Shown piece after piece: positions 37,789 to 47,846 of a DNA stretch of 64,000 nucleotides. Location: the NCBI RefSeq assembly GCF_964340395.1, contig NC_135556.1:1169001-1233000 (forward strand), given 5' to 3'. Under the pieces are notes generated by a model. That model worked only from the letters and a program-made list of their open reading frames with translations. It had not been told where the DNA came from and made no database searches. Each line of letters begins with the position of its first letter. Position 1 is the stretch's first letter. The position numbers were made by a program, and so were the translations under genes. This DNA is from Glandiceps talaboti. Its lineage: Eukaryota > Hemichordata > Enteropneusta > Spengelidae.

Positions 37789-38754
37789 ACCTCCCATAAG
37801 GGTATTAAAAGGGGAATGTCTGTCTGTGTGTCTGTCTGTGTGTCTGTGTCATCATTTTCTACAAATCGGATGGCTCAATTGTAAAGAAATTTGGAATATA
37901 TAATCTTTAGGGTAATAGCTAGACCTGATTAGGTTTTGAGCCAGATCGGTTAATGTTTAATTAGAGAAATTTGCATATTAATGAAATCAAATAATTAAGC
38001 AATATCTTAAGACTGCATACTTCAATTTCAATATAATTTAGTATATTCATTAAACATAACAACATACATTTGTCCTATAAAATTCGTTGATGTATCTTAG
38101 AGCGTTAATGAATAATTTGCATAATTAACTATTTTTGGTAATTAGGCTATATCTTAAGAATACATACTTCAAATTCAACATAATTTAGTACATACATTAA
38201 CAATAAGAAAACACACATGTCCTATCATGTTTGTTGATGCACCATACAGTGTTAATGAATAATTTGCATAATTAATGATTTTCGGTAATTAGGCCATATC
38301 TTAAGAATACATACTCCAATTCCAATATAATTCAGTACACACGTTAACCATAACAATCACATGTGTCCTGTAAAGTTTGTTGGTGTACCTTTCAGTGTTA
38401 ATGAATAATTTGCATAATTAATGATTCTTGGTAATTAGGCTATATCTTATGACTGCATGCTTCAATTTCAATACAATTCAGTACATACATTAACCATAAC
38501 AAATTGTGTATGTCCTATAAAGCTAGTTGATATACCGTACAGTGTTAATGAATAATTTGCATATTTAATGATTTCCGGTAATTAGGCTATATCCTAAGAC
38601 TGCATTAAGTAGTATCATACACTCTTACATACATTAACCTGAGAAAGCACGCTTGTCCAAAAAACAAAGCCTGTTACCATAGTTCTTTTAGTTTAATGAG
38701 TTATTTGCATAATTAGTGATTCCCTTACGAGAGGCATTCAGTTTAAATCTGGTT
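37789..38754 (-). repeat. Pearl/Helentron-like element, copy 2 (inverted relative to 2904-3972)
   Basis: Reverse complement of the element at 2904-3972: the right end is CCTCTCGTAAGGG with AACCAGATTTAAACTGAATG (minus strand), the left end is ACCTCCCATAAGGGTATT followed by the TGTC microsatellite (37818-37850). The body has about six ~147-bp units with AATAATTTGCATAATTAA-type sequence. It cuts the LINE at 38755-39112 just after its ACPVWNPYK segment. Confidence 0.7.
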
Positions 38755-39112
38755 TTGCTTATAAGGGTTCCATACAGGACATGCGTAATCAAAGTGACTT
38801 CTCACTATGGACTTATAGAGTGGTATAAATGTTTCCGGGTCCAGATACGTATATGCTCGTCTAATTAATGCAAAGGTGCTAGTTGCTGTGTGCAAACAAT
38901 ACTCCAATGTCCTTTTCTACATTTTGTTGAAAGATCTTTCTTGTGCCATCAATTTCCAATGTGTATGTAAAACTTTCCTCTGTTGAGTATCCCATTCCCA
39001 TGGACTTGCATTTGTATGGGTGAAAACGGAGGAGCCATTTGTTTGACCATTCCATTAGACTAGCTGTCAAGGTCCTGTTGTAATAAATAACTGTCCTGTC
39101 GCATTAGGCGCT
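38755..39112 (-). mobile_element. LINE fragment, reverse transcriptase thumb (3' part of the copy at 44116-44930)
   Basis: On the minus strand, with a frame slip, it reads DSYLLQQDLDS then LMEWSNKWLLRFHPYKCK, KDIGVLF, then ALIRRAYTYLDPETFIPLYK and HFDYACPVWNPYK. This is the standard thumb region of CR1/L2/jockey-type reverse transcriptases. It continues the LINE at 44116-44930; the two halves are parted by the TIR element 39113-44115. Confidence 0.8.
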
Positions 39113-40150
39113 AGGCCAGGAAAAAATAAAAAAGCTGTTCAGAGCTGTACCCATATTTTTGGCATTTCATTTTTTTTTTTTTTTTTTTTTTTTTTTGATT
39201 GGTGATGGGCAAAATATCCTCATGTGGGCTTTTTTACATTTCAGTAAAATGCACTTTGTATCAAAATCAAGGGGATTTCTTTATTTTTTCTACAAATTAC
39301 ATAATATCTTATACAATGGTTTACTTGGCTCTGATGATGCATACAAGAGTGAATTGAGATTAAACTAGGCTGTTGCATATCCAACATGCACTAAAAGGAA
39401 TGAGCAAAACTTTACGACCATGGGAAGGGGGCTGAGCAGACATTGGGCCATCAAAATTCTGATTGTCTGAAAGTCTTGAAATGTTTTATTACTCTTTATT
39501 CATGCTATTTTGAAACCAAATTAAACTTCAGGAGAAGTTATTTACCTAGTGCACATCCACAAATTATCTTTCAGCTTTGCCACAACAAAATACACTTCAT
39601 AGCCAGGTAATATGTACTGCATGGCATAATTGTCTCAATTCTGGTATTTTAATATCATATTCAAGCATTGTAAGACTTTAAATTATGTCTATGGTTTGAT
39701 ATTTAATGCCTCTAAATAGCCTTCTACATAGTCTTATTTTCAAAAAAGTTTTCATCTTTGGGGGGTGTCTCCTTCCAATCAGTAGCAATCATGGTAATAA
39801 TTATCTTTCTCCAAAAACAAGTCATTCAAAATGACATAGTCCCCGCTATGATTGGGTTTTAAGGAACTGGCAGTTTATGTTGTCATTTTCAAACCTGGTT
39901 AATGTTGTTTGGCCTCACATGGTTGTTTTTGATATCACTACTCTGTTCAAGCATGTCTGAGTTATGACTTTGGACATGCGCCAACAAAATGGCTGCCAGG
40001 CAGCCATATCAGATTGTATCACAACGAAAATGGATATGCACATGTATGTCACAGAACACTGTGCTAATACCAACTTTGAATGAGATCTGTTCAAGCATGT
40101 CTGAGTTATGGCTTTGGATATGGAAAATTCGCAAACAAAATGGCTGTCAG

Positions 40151-43100
40151 CAGGGGTGAACAAATCCACTGGTCCGAAGTCCTGGACTCCAAGAAATACG
40201 ATTGTGGAATTGCATGACCTTTCTAAAGTCCTAGGGGTCATGAAGTACAATCAGGTTACTTCTGACGTCAACCCTGCAAAAGGCACTATAGGGGTAAAAT
40301 GTATTGCTCAATTGAATAGAAAATTGATTTGACCCATGTGACCATGCTGTTTGAATGTAGCTGAGGTCGTGAACAGTTGACGACAGTTAGTTGCGTGAAT
40401 ATATTAGTACGGAACTGCACATGTGAACTCGAAATCAGTAAGTAAACAAACAACGGCTAACCTTTTACGGTATCAGTTTGTACATAAACAAAATGAAAAC
40501 GGGACAACTCAACGGCACGATACAGTGTGATGAACACGATGATGAACAGTCAATTTCAATGGAAAAAAACAACGACACTAGTACTAGTAGCGTTTGTATT
40601 CCTGAGGCTGAATCATCGACAAAACGAAAAACCTTGAATAACAACGTCAATCTCGCGAAGGATCAGATATATGACAGAAGTAAGCGACAACGTACTTTTC
40701 AAGAACATTGGAAAAAAACATGGCCATGGTTGCAGTATGATGATGAAAGTGGTACTATGTTTTGTCAAATTTGTCGGGACAGCCCAGACATTGCAAACAA
40801 ATCATCTCAACTATACAAAGGAACCGACCTCTTCAAAGTTGACCCTCTAAAATCTCACGAAAAAAACAAGGAACACGTTCATTGCCAGACTAGAGGAGTC
40901 TGTGTCGAGGTAAATTCAAATTCACCAATCGTCGAGGCTTTGGCAAATATCAGTGCTAAAAAATATACTTTGTTAACGATATTGTTCATTCAACACAGCG
41001 TATGCAGTTTTGAAAAGTGGGAGACCGGTCACTGACTATGAGTTCATATGTGCAGTACAAGTTAAGAATAACGTTGAACTTGGTGATAATTACTTGAACA
41101 GAGTAGCATGTCGCCGATTTCTCTCATCAATTGTACATGTCATTCGACAACACATTCAAGAAGAAATCAGATCAGCCAATTTCGTTAGTATTTTAGGAGA
41201 TGGTAGTACAGATGCAGGTATGTTTGAACAGGAAATTGTTTATCTCTGTTATGTTCACCAGGTAGATCGCATGCCTAAAACCCGACAGATTGATATTTTG
41301 CCATTGTCTAGTACTAATTCCAGTGGTGTATTTGAAGCCCTACAAACAGGTTTGAAAACTGTGAACTTAACATTCAGTGACCTTTAACATGAATCAGATA
41401 AACCCAAATTAGTTGGTGTCAATTTTGATGGAGCAGCCGTTTTGATGGGAGAAAAATCTGGCGTTGCTAAGAAGATAACGGACATTGTACCAGAAGCAAT
41501 AGTTTTACATTGTGTAGCCCATAAACTCGAGCTAGCAGCTTTGGATGCTAATAAATCTGCAACATGTATGGTGAAATATGTGGACACAGTGAAGGGAAAA
41601 TATTTGGTTTTTACCATTATTCACCAAAAAGACGAAGGGAACTGTATGAAATATGTACTATTCTTGATGAGGTTGGTGCTCACTTCTCCAACATGACACA
41701 GGTGAGATGGCTAGCAAGTAAAGAGAGAGCTGTGAAAGCTATTAAAGTCAACTTACCTGCTGTTATTATGCATTTGCAATCAAGTGATGCTGAGCGTGCA
41801 CATGGATACTACAAAGAGATCACTTCAGTGAAATTTTTGAAACATTTATACTTCATGTTGGATTACTTACCATTGCTTGCAACATTGTCACGAGCCTTCC
41901 AGCAGGAGAATTTGCTGATCATGGAGTTGCCTGACCACATTGAGTGTACTTTAGTAGCATTGTCGTCATTGAAGACAACTCCAGGGAAACATATGAAGTT
42001 GTTCTATGATATGTACAACCCTACTGAAATGAAATTTGGTGATGTTGCTCTTTAACTGGGAAGAAGCCAGGGCCAGTTGACTTTACAAATGTAATACAGA
42101 TGATAGACAACACTGTAACATACATGTATATTCAAAAATGATTCAGGAGTCTGAATACAGAACCATTGAGCAAGCTGTGTGTTCTAGATTTCCATAAGTG
42201 GCCCATCCATGATGGAGAACTTGGTACATTTGGAAATCAAGAAGTGTATGACTTGGTACATACAAGCATGAAGTCATGCTTCACAGATGCAGACAGAGAG
42301 TGTTTAGATAGGGAATGGATCCTGCTGAAAATGTTCATCAGGCCACTCAGATCAAATTATCTACTTGATGTGTACAGTGGACTAATGAGAATGAACAATC
42401 CTGCTCTGACCCATGTGCTGCATCTGGTTGAATTAACAATGGCAATTTCTCCATCAACTGCTAGCTGTGAGCATGGATTCAGTAACATGAACAGTGTCAA
42501 AAATTGTTTAAGAACACAACTGACACAGGAGTCTCTGAGAGACCAGTTACTAGTAGTGTGTGAAGGGCCAGCATTAGATGAGTTCAATGCCAACGAAGCC
42601 ATTAAACACTGGCTAAAATGTACTACGGGGTACAGACACATCCATGGGCATGCTAGGGCATCAAGCAATACTGGATCTAATTATGATGCTGCTGGTGACA
42701 TTATTGTTGAAAATGTGAAAAAGAAACACTCACCTGGACAAAGATTGTGCTAGAAATGGATGTTGCCTGACTGATATCTTATCTTATATTGTGACTAAGT
42801 ACTGTACATGTAACCTTGATGGTTAGACATTACTTTACAAATAACTCTTACCTTTCAAACTTGAGGTGATCATGTTATGCCAATCCCATCTACAGGACAC
42901 AATTACTGACATTGACACTTACCTTGTTTTCCATTAATATTGATTTACCTGTCATTTTATTGGTAAATTCATTTTGCCATATCACATATTTGAAATAAAA
43001 TTGAAATTGAAGTTGATACATGTATGCTTGGTTTCCACCAATTCTATTCATCTCAGTCCATAATTGTGTTATTGTTCAAAAAATAATGGTGCATGTTGGA

Positions 43101-43232
43101 ATATATATATTCATGGAAAAATTTAGTGTTTCACATAGTGGAACCTGGGACCACTAGTTCTTTGAGCAGGACCACTGGATTTTTTAAGGCACTGGTCCGG
43201 GGACCACCAGTTCACAAAATGATTTGTTCACC
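40151..43232 (+). mobile_element. hAT transposon with ZNF862/ZMYM-like transposase, degenerate
   Basis: The left terminus is CAGGGGTGAACAAATCC at 40151; the right terminus GATTTGTTCACC ends at 43232. The CAG start fits hAT. Flanks GCTGTCAG (40143-40150) and GCTGGCCAG (43233-43241) look like an 8-bp target duplication with one change and one extra base: the sister repeat copy has uninterrupted GCTGCCAG. The element carries the broken transposase at 40478-42753. Confidence 0.75.
40478..42753 (+). pseudogene. hAT-family transposase, TTF-type zinc finger, broken
   Basis: Similar in layout to ZNF862/ZMYM6/KIAA1586-like hAT transposases. The first piece (40478-41000) has RTFQEHWKKTWPWL, FCQIC and KSHEKNKEH, a TTF/BED-like zinc finger. 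The next (from about 40986) has LKSGRPVTDYEF, ILGDGSTD and EQEIVYLCY, the start of the RNase H-like core. LVGVNFDGAAVLMG and LHCVAHKLELAALDA follow, then VRWLASKERA. The C-terminal piece (42166-42753) has SPSTASCEHGFSNMN, the hAT dimerisation region. It is broken by frameshifts near 40986, 41590, 42053 and 42140 and an in-frame stop at 41385, so it is a dead transposase. It lies antisense to GEMIN5. Confidence 0.85.
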
Positions 43233-44115
43233 GCTGGCCAGGCAGCCATATTGGATCATATCACAACAACAATGAATATGCACATGTATGTCATATAACA
43301 CTGTCCTAATAGCAACTTTGAATGAGATCTATTCACGCATGTCTGAGTTATGGCTTTGGACAGGGAAAATTTGCAAACAAAATGGCTGCTAGGCGGCCAT
43401 ATTGGATCGTATCATAAAACAAATTGAAGTGCATATGTATGCCATAGTATGTTGCCCCTGTACCAAGTTTGAAAAAAATCGGTCCAGGCATCTCCAAGAA
43501 ATGGCTGCGGACAGACAGACAGACGGATGCACAGATGCATGGACAGACGGAACCCAATCCACAAGTCCCCACCGGACGAAGGACTAACAAGATTGAGATT
43601 GGCTCATTGAGTACCACCCTGTATGGGTTAGAGCTCATAATGAGACATCTCCTTATGCATATGAAATCCACACCCTTTGTAAAGTACTCTTGTTTGAACT
43701 GTTATTGTAGTTGGTCTTCAGTTATTTTAATGCATCATTGTACCAAATAATTTTATATTACCACTGTAGTGTAGGTGACAGAAGGGGTGGCTAAAATAAT
43801 TTTTGAGTTTCATTTGGTGGGTCTTAACATTTTTTGACAGGAGAGGGTGAGAGGAGCTACAAAATTTGTTTAACCGTAAATTGTGTACATTTCGTAACTG
43901 TACAAATGATGGAAATCGATTGCCATACAGAGAAATTGTAAGAGCAAAATTACTGAATAAATACTATATAAACTCAACTCGAAATGTTTTCTTGCCATCA
44001 TTATATTTGGCTTGTATTTATATCCTTGTCCAATATTGTAAAAAAAAAATTTAAAAATTGACCTAACAACCCAGGTTAGGTTGTCCGTGAACAGCTTTTT
44101 TATTTTTTCTGGCCT

Positions 44116-44930
44116 TACTAATTGTTCTTGATATTTTAGTATTAGCAAATAAATAGATGTCTGACAGCACAGAGTCTGGTAGATCATTGGCATAACGTAA
44201 AAACAAAACAGGTCCAAGTACACTTCCTTGTGGAATTCCATTAGTAACAGGCATCCATGCTGATGGTTCACCATTTATTGCTACTTGTTGTACCCTTTCA
44301 CTGAGGAACGATCTTGTCCATCCTAGTAAAGGATCTGGTATACTGTATGATGTTAACTTGCTAATGAGTCTTCTATGTGGCACAGTGTCAAATGTTTTCA
44401 TATAAATTGTCGATTGCTGCAGTCCACCACCATTCATAGCAGTTCAAAGTTGAATGGTTCTATGTATAAAGCCTGATTCTTTCTTACTAAAAAGGTTGTT
44501 AATCTTCATATGCTGTGTAATATGTTCTGTGACTATCTGCTCCATACATTTGCATACAATACTGGTAAGACTTACAGGTTTATAATTGCTGGCTAACTTC
44601 TTATTTCCTTTTTTGTAGATGGCAGATATTCGTCCTTGTTTCCACATATTTGGTACCTCCATATTTTGTAATGATGTTTCATAGATAATCACTAGTGGAA
44701 TACATAGTTCTTCTTTTAATACTTTAAAAACATCAAGTGCATGGAGTCTAGGCCAGGTGACTTGTCTGGTTTTAACTTTAAGGTTGACAACTGGTCTTTT
44801 TACTGCACATCTTCACCGAGTACACGCTCACTTGTGACTGTAGACACTTACAAATATGGTTTTGCATACTGGCATTCACTATTGTTTTAGCCTACATCTG
44901 AAGGAAAATGGTCTGTAAAGGGACTGCTTA
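44116..44930 (-). mobile_element. LINE fragment, reverse transcriptase fingers and palm (5' part)
   Basis: Minus-strand pieces in order: KPDKSPGLDSMH, MWKQGRISAIYKKGNKKLAS, NYKPVSLTSIVCKCMEQI, then (44437-44116) TFDTVPHRRLISKL, NGIPQGSVLGPVLF and NDLPDSV. The active-site segment reads LFANTKI where FADDTKI is expected, so the catalytic aspartates are lost. The frame breaks before the TIR element. The copy resumes at 39112. CR1/L2/jockey-like. Confidence 0.82.
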
Positions 44931-45889
44931 AGTTGTCGCAGTGCTCATATGGATTTATAATTCGATTTATGACAGTCAGTTTACCTATTTTTTTCTGTCA
45001 AGCACAGCGATACACCAATCACTGTGTATTGAGCCCGGTATACAGTGTATGGACAATAACAAGTTTTGGGACTGAAAAATCAGTAATTGTCGGTTGGAAT
45101 TATTGTGTTTTGATTCAATGTATTCTGGGGTATGATTAGGAATTTTCAGATATCAGGATCTAAACCTCTGGTTTTACCTTGGAAAGGTTTTTTTTTGCCT
45201 CTACTGGGTTACATTACCAGCATCATCAAAATTTGATGATGCTGGTAAGTGTAACTGTCATGTGTGATAACTGACTTGAAATACATGCATTTCCTACCAC
45301 TGTACCAGTCAGTTATGTCAAAGAAGTCACGTTTCCCTTTCCAATCAATAAACTTGGTAACACCTCATTGATAGCAACACACCTTGTATGCATATATTTG
45401 CACTATGAATTAAAGACACTTTTCCCAACACAGTAACTGTTTGCCAATTGACGCCATAGGCACACAGTTACATGTAAGTCATCTGTTCACTATTTGACAT
45501 GATACATTTGCACGGTACTAATGTACATTGGTTGGCAGTAATAGGGCAAGTTGTGAGTAGATTATATTAGAATTTGTTCACAGGAAATTGTACATCCTTT
45601 GCATCCCACCCTATTAAAGGTCCACACAAAAATGGTAACCAACTCGTGAGCAATTCATTTATCACCAATTGTGAGAACGTAACCCCAGCATGATGGCAAA
45701 ACCACTCAAGGACAAACCTTTGTCACCCCATGAGAGAGCATGTTAGTCATGATAGACATACCAGATGGCTCACTTCCAGTAATGTATTACAGTTTTTGAG
45801 TTATGCAGTAACTATTGAATTTTGACCACAAATATGGCCACCATTTGGTTAAATTTGCGGATGTCAAGAAACAAAATTCAACCACTTAC
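44931..45889. other. GEMIN5 intron 3, distal part, with one perfect hairpin
   Basis: No gene. A perfect inverted repeat TTACCAGCATCATCAAA / TTTGATGATGCTGGTAA with one-base loop lies at 45214-45248. The rest is ordinary AT-rich intron. Confidence 0.55.
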
Positions 45890-46074
45890 CCGGTTGTTTT
45901 TGTACACTTTCCATGTCATCATCTGCTGTTTTCTTCTCTTTCCTCTGTGTGATGACTTCACCGAGTGTTGGAGACCAACACACTGAATGAATTTCATCAT
46001 CATGGCCTCTCAGTTTATGAATAATATTACCAGCATTACCAATATCTACAACCAGAATGTTACCATGCTTGTAC
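45890..46074 (-). CDS. GEMIN5: GEMIN5 exon 3
   Basis: Minus-strand exon between acceptor TTACAG (upstream, 46075-46080) and donor CCGG|GTAAGT. Its first base completes a glycine codon from exon 2, and it ends in phase 1, matching exon 4. The product holds YKHGNILVVDIGNAGN, then IIHKLRGHDDEIHSVCWSP. The GHDDEIHS segment is nearly identical to human Gemin5 and is a WD-repeat D-A strand. The C-terminal part is charged (QRKEKKTADDDMESVQKQP), matching the variable acidic loop of the human protein. The exon belongs to the second to third WD repeats. Confidence 0.92.
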
Positions 46075-46232
46075 CTGTAATATATATTTGTAGTTTTATT
46101 CAGAATCACCATATTGCCTTGCTTGTACTTACAGAACATTCATAGGTGTTTTTTAAAGGCACATGATTTAATCTAAGGTTCTCACTTAAGTGTCATTTTT
46201 AGAGGGAGCTGGGTTTGTAAAGACCAGAGTGT

Positions 46233-47116
46233 CAATCAATGGTCCTTGCATTAGTCTAATCTTATTGGTGGAGCCAATCAATGGTCCTTGTATTAGTCTA
46301 ATCTTATTGGTGGAGCCAATCAATGGTCCTTGTATTAGTCTAATCTTATTGGTGGAGCCAATCAATGGTCCTTGCATTAGTCTAATCTTATTGGTGGAGT
46401 CAATCAATGGTCCTTGCATTAGTCTAATCTTATTGGTGGAGCCAATCAATGGTCCTTGTATTAGTCTAATCTTATTGGTGGAGCCAATCAATGGTCCTTG
46501 CATTAGTCTAATCTTATTGGTGGAGCCAATCAATGGTCCTTGCATTAGTCTAATCTTATTAGTGGAGCCAATCAATGGTCCTTGTATTAGTCTAATCTTA
46601 TTGGTGGAGCCAATCAATGGTCCTTGCATTAGTCTAATCTTATTGGTGGAGCCAATCAATGGTCCTTGCATTAGTCTAATCTTATTGGTGGAGCCAATCA
46701 ATGGTCCTTGCATTAGTCTAATCTTATTAGTGGAGCCAATCAATGGTCCTTGTATTAGTCTAATCTTATTAGTGGAGCCAATCAATGGTCCTTGTATTAG
46801 TCTAATCTTATTAGTGGAGCCAATCAATGGTCCTTGTATTAGTCTAATCTTATTGGTGGAGCCAATCAATGGTCCTTGCATTAGTCTAATCTTATTGGTG
46901 GAGCCAATCAATGGTCCTTGCATTAGTCTAATCTTATTGGTTGAGCCAATCAATGGTCCTTGTATTAGTCTAATCTTATTGGTGGAGTCAATCAATGGTC
47001 CTTGTATTAGTCTAATCTTATTGGTGGAGCCAATCAATGGTCCTTGTATTAGTCTAATCTTATTGGTGGAGCCAATCAATGGTCCTTGTATTAGTCTAAT
47101 CTTATTGGTGGAGCCA
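46233..47116. repeat. 42-bp minisatellite in GEMIN5 intron 2, 21 copies
   Basis: Unit: CAATGGTCCTTGTATTAGTC, TAATCTTATTGGTGGAGCCA, AT. The variants are few: TGTATT/TGCATT, TTGGTGG/TTAGTGG, GAGCC/GAGTC. As 42 is a multiple of three, both strands stay open for over 300 codons (GSTNKIRLIQGPLI repeated on minus, INGPCISLILLVEP on plus). Most units carry GAGCCAATCA, a good match to the CCAAT-box consensus. It lies wholly between exons 2 and 3 and is removed by splicing. Confidence 0.93.
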
Positions 47117-47664
47117 TAAGGATTACATGAAATCATTAAATTGTCATGATTTCTATAGCTCTGCCAGACATGTTTGAATTATCTGTTCTTGCACTTGTCA
47201 ACTTTGTGCTCAAAGACCTTTACAAGTACGATATTAACCTAAACTGTTTTATCCCTGTTTGAACTCAAGTTTTGACTAATACAGCTACAACTAACAGTTA
47301 AAATATTTCTAGCAGTATTAATCTTCCCGTATCTGTTGACATACAATGTATACACAATAGTTGATATTCCAATTCAATGTGTTTACTTTTTGACTTGTCT
47401 TGATTACTGAATTATATTTTCATCATAAAATGATAGAAAGACATCTTGACCTGTTACTTGTGACCTATGTTATAAAGACTTAACACCATTTGTGAGTGTG
47501 ACACAAACACTTTTTCTCATAAATCCAAGACACAGTTAGGTGGCAAGCTGGATCATCCCAATGAGTAACACTTACATGTAGCCTTCTACCAGTACAAAAC
47601 ACATGACATTATAGCAAGGGGGACAATGCATCTTGAACTAACAATAGGTCCATGGTAAACCTAC
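47117..47664. other. GEMIN5 intron 2, 5' part
   Basis: Plain AT-rich intron between the exon 2 donor and the minisatellite. I see nothing further. Confidence 0.6.
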
Positions 47665-47846
47665 CCAACAGCAAGGTACTGTACATCATGGGGACTACAG
47701 GACAGACAGAATATATGTCCTAGGTCAGGAACAAACTGTTTAGCTTCATTAGTTGAATGGTTCCAACATATAATGGTACCCTTTTCATCACCGGACACAA
47801 TGAGATCTTTGTCTAAAGTTGACCAGTCAATTACTGTTACTTTATG
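47665..47846 (-). CDS. GEMIN5: GEMIN5 exon 2
   Basis: Minus-strand exon from acceptor TTTTTTGCAG (47847-47856) to donor GG|GTAGGT (47664-47663). It joins exon 1 in phase 0 to give FHQ-HKVTVIDW and ends in phase 2. The product contains KDLIVSGDEKGTIICW, then GHIFCLSCSPHDVQYLAVG. The DLIVSGDEKG segment is identical to human Gemin5, and IFCL-CSPH is conserved too, making the gene call firm. It covers WD repeat 2. Confidence 0.93.

Larger units (their letters stand above)
39817..43585 (+). repeat. Helentron-like element, copy 1, interrupted by a hAT transposon
   Basis: It starts ACAAGTCATT...ATGACATAGTCCCCGCTATG (39817 on) and ends CAAGTCCCCACCGGACGAAGG (to 43585), after a GACAGACAGACAGACGG tract. 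Its core units carry CATGTCTGAGTTATG, AAAATGGCTGC and GGCAGCCATAT. The element is split at 40150/43233 by a hAT transposon. The flanks leave an A on each side, consistent with insertion between T and T on the other strand. A second copy is at 57218-58015. Confidence 0.7.
39113..44115. mobile_element. 5-kb TIR-bounded insertion splitting a LINE
   Basis: The left end (39113-39141, beginning AGGCCAGGAAAAAATAAAAA) and right end (44088-44115) are reverse complements over 28 bases with a single extra G. The LINE reading stops at one end and resumes at the other, proving the segment is an insertion. Its own arms (39142-39816 and 43586-44087) contain no recognised protein; the middle holds a Helentron-like repeat and a hAT transposon. 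No target duplication is evident. The superfamily is unknown. Confidence 0.7.

Noticed and set aside
40478-42753. Domesticated ZNF862-like host gene
   Set aside because: It has several frameshifts and an in-frame stop without splice sites to avoid them, and lies between hAT termini with a probable 8-bp duplication.
46186-47136. 316-codon minus frame and 309-codon plus frame
   Set aside because: Both are the 42-bp intronic minisatellite; openness on both strands follows from a unit length divisible by three.
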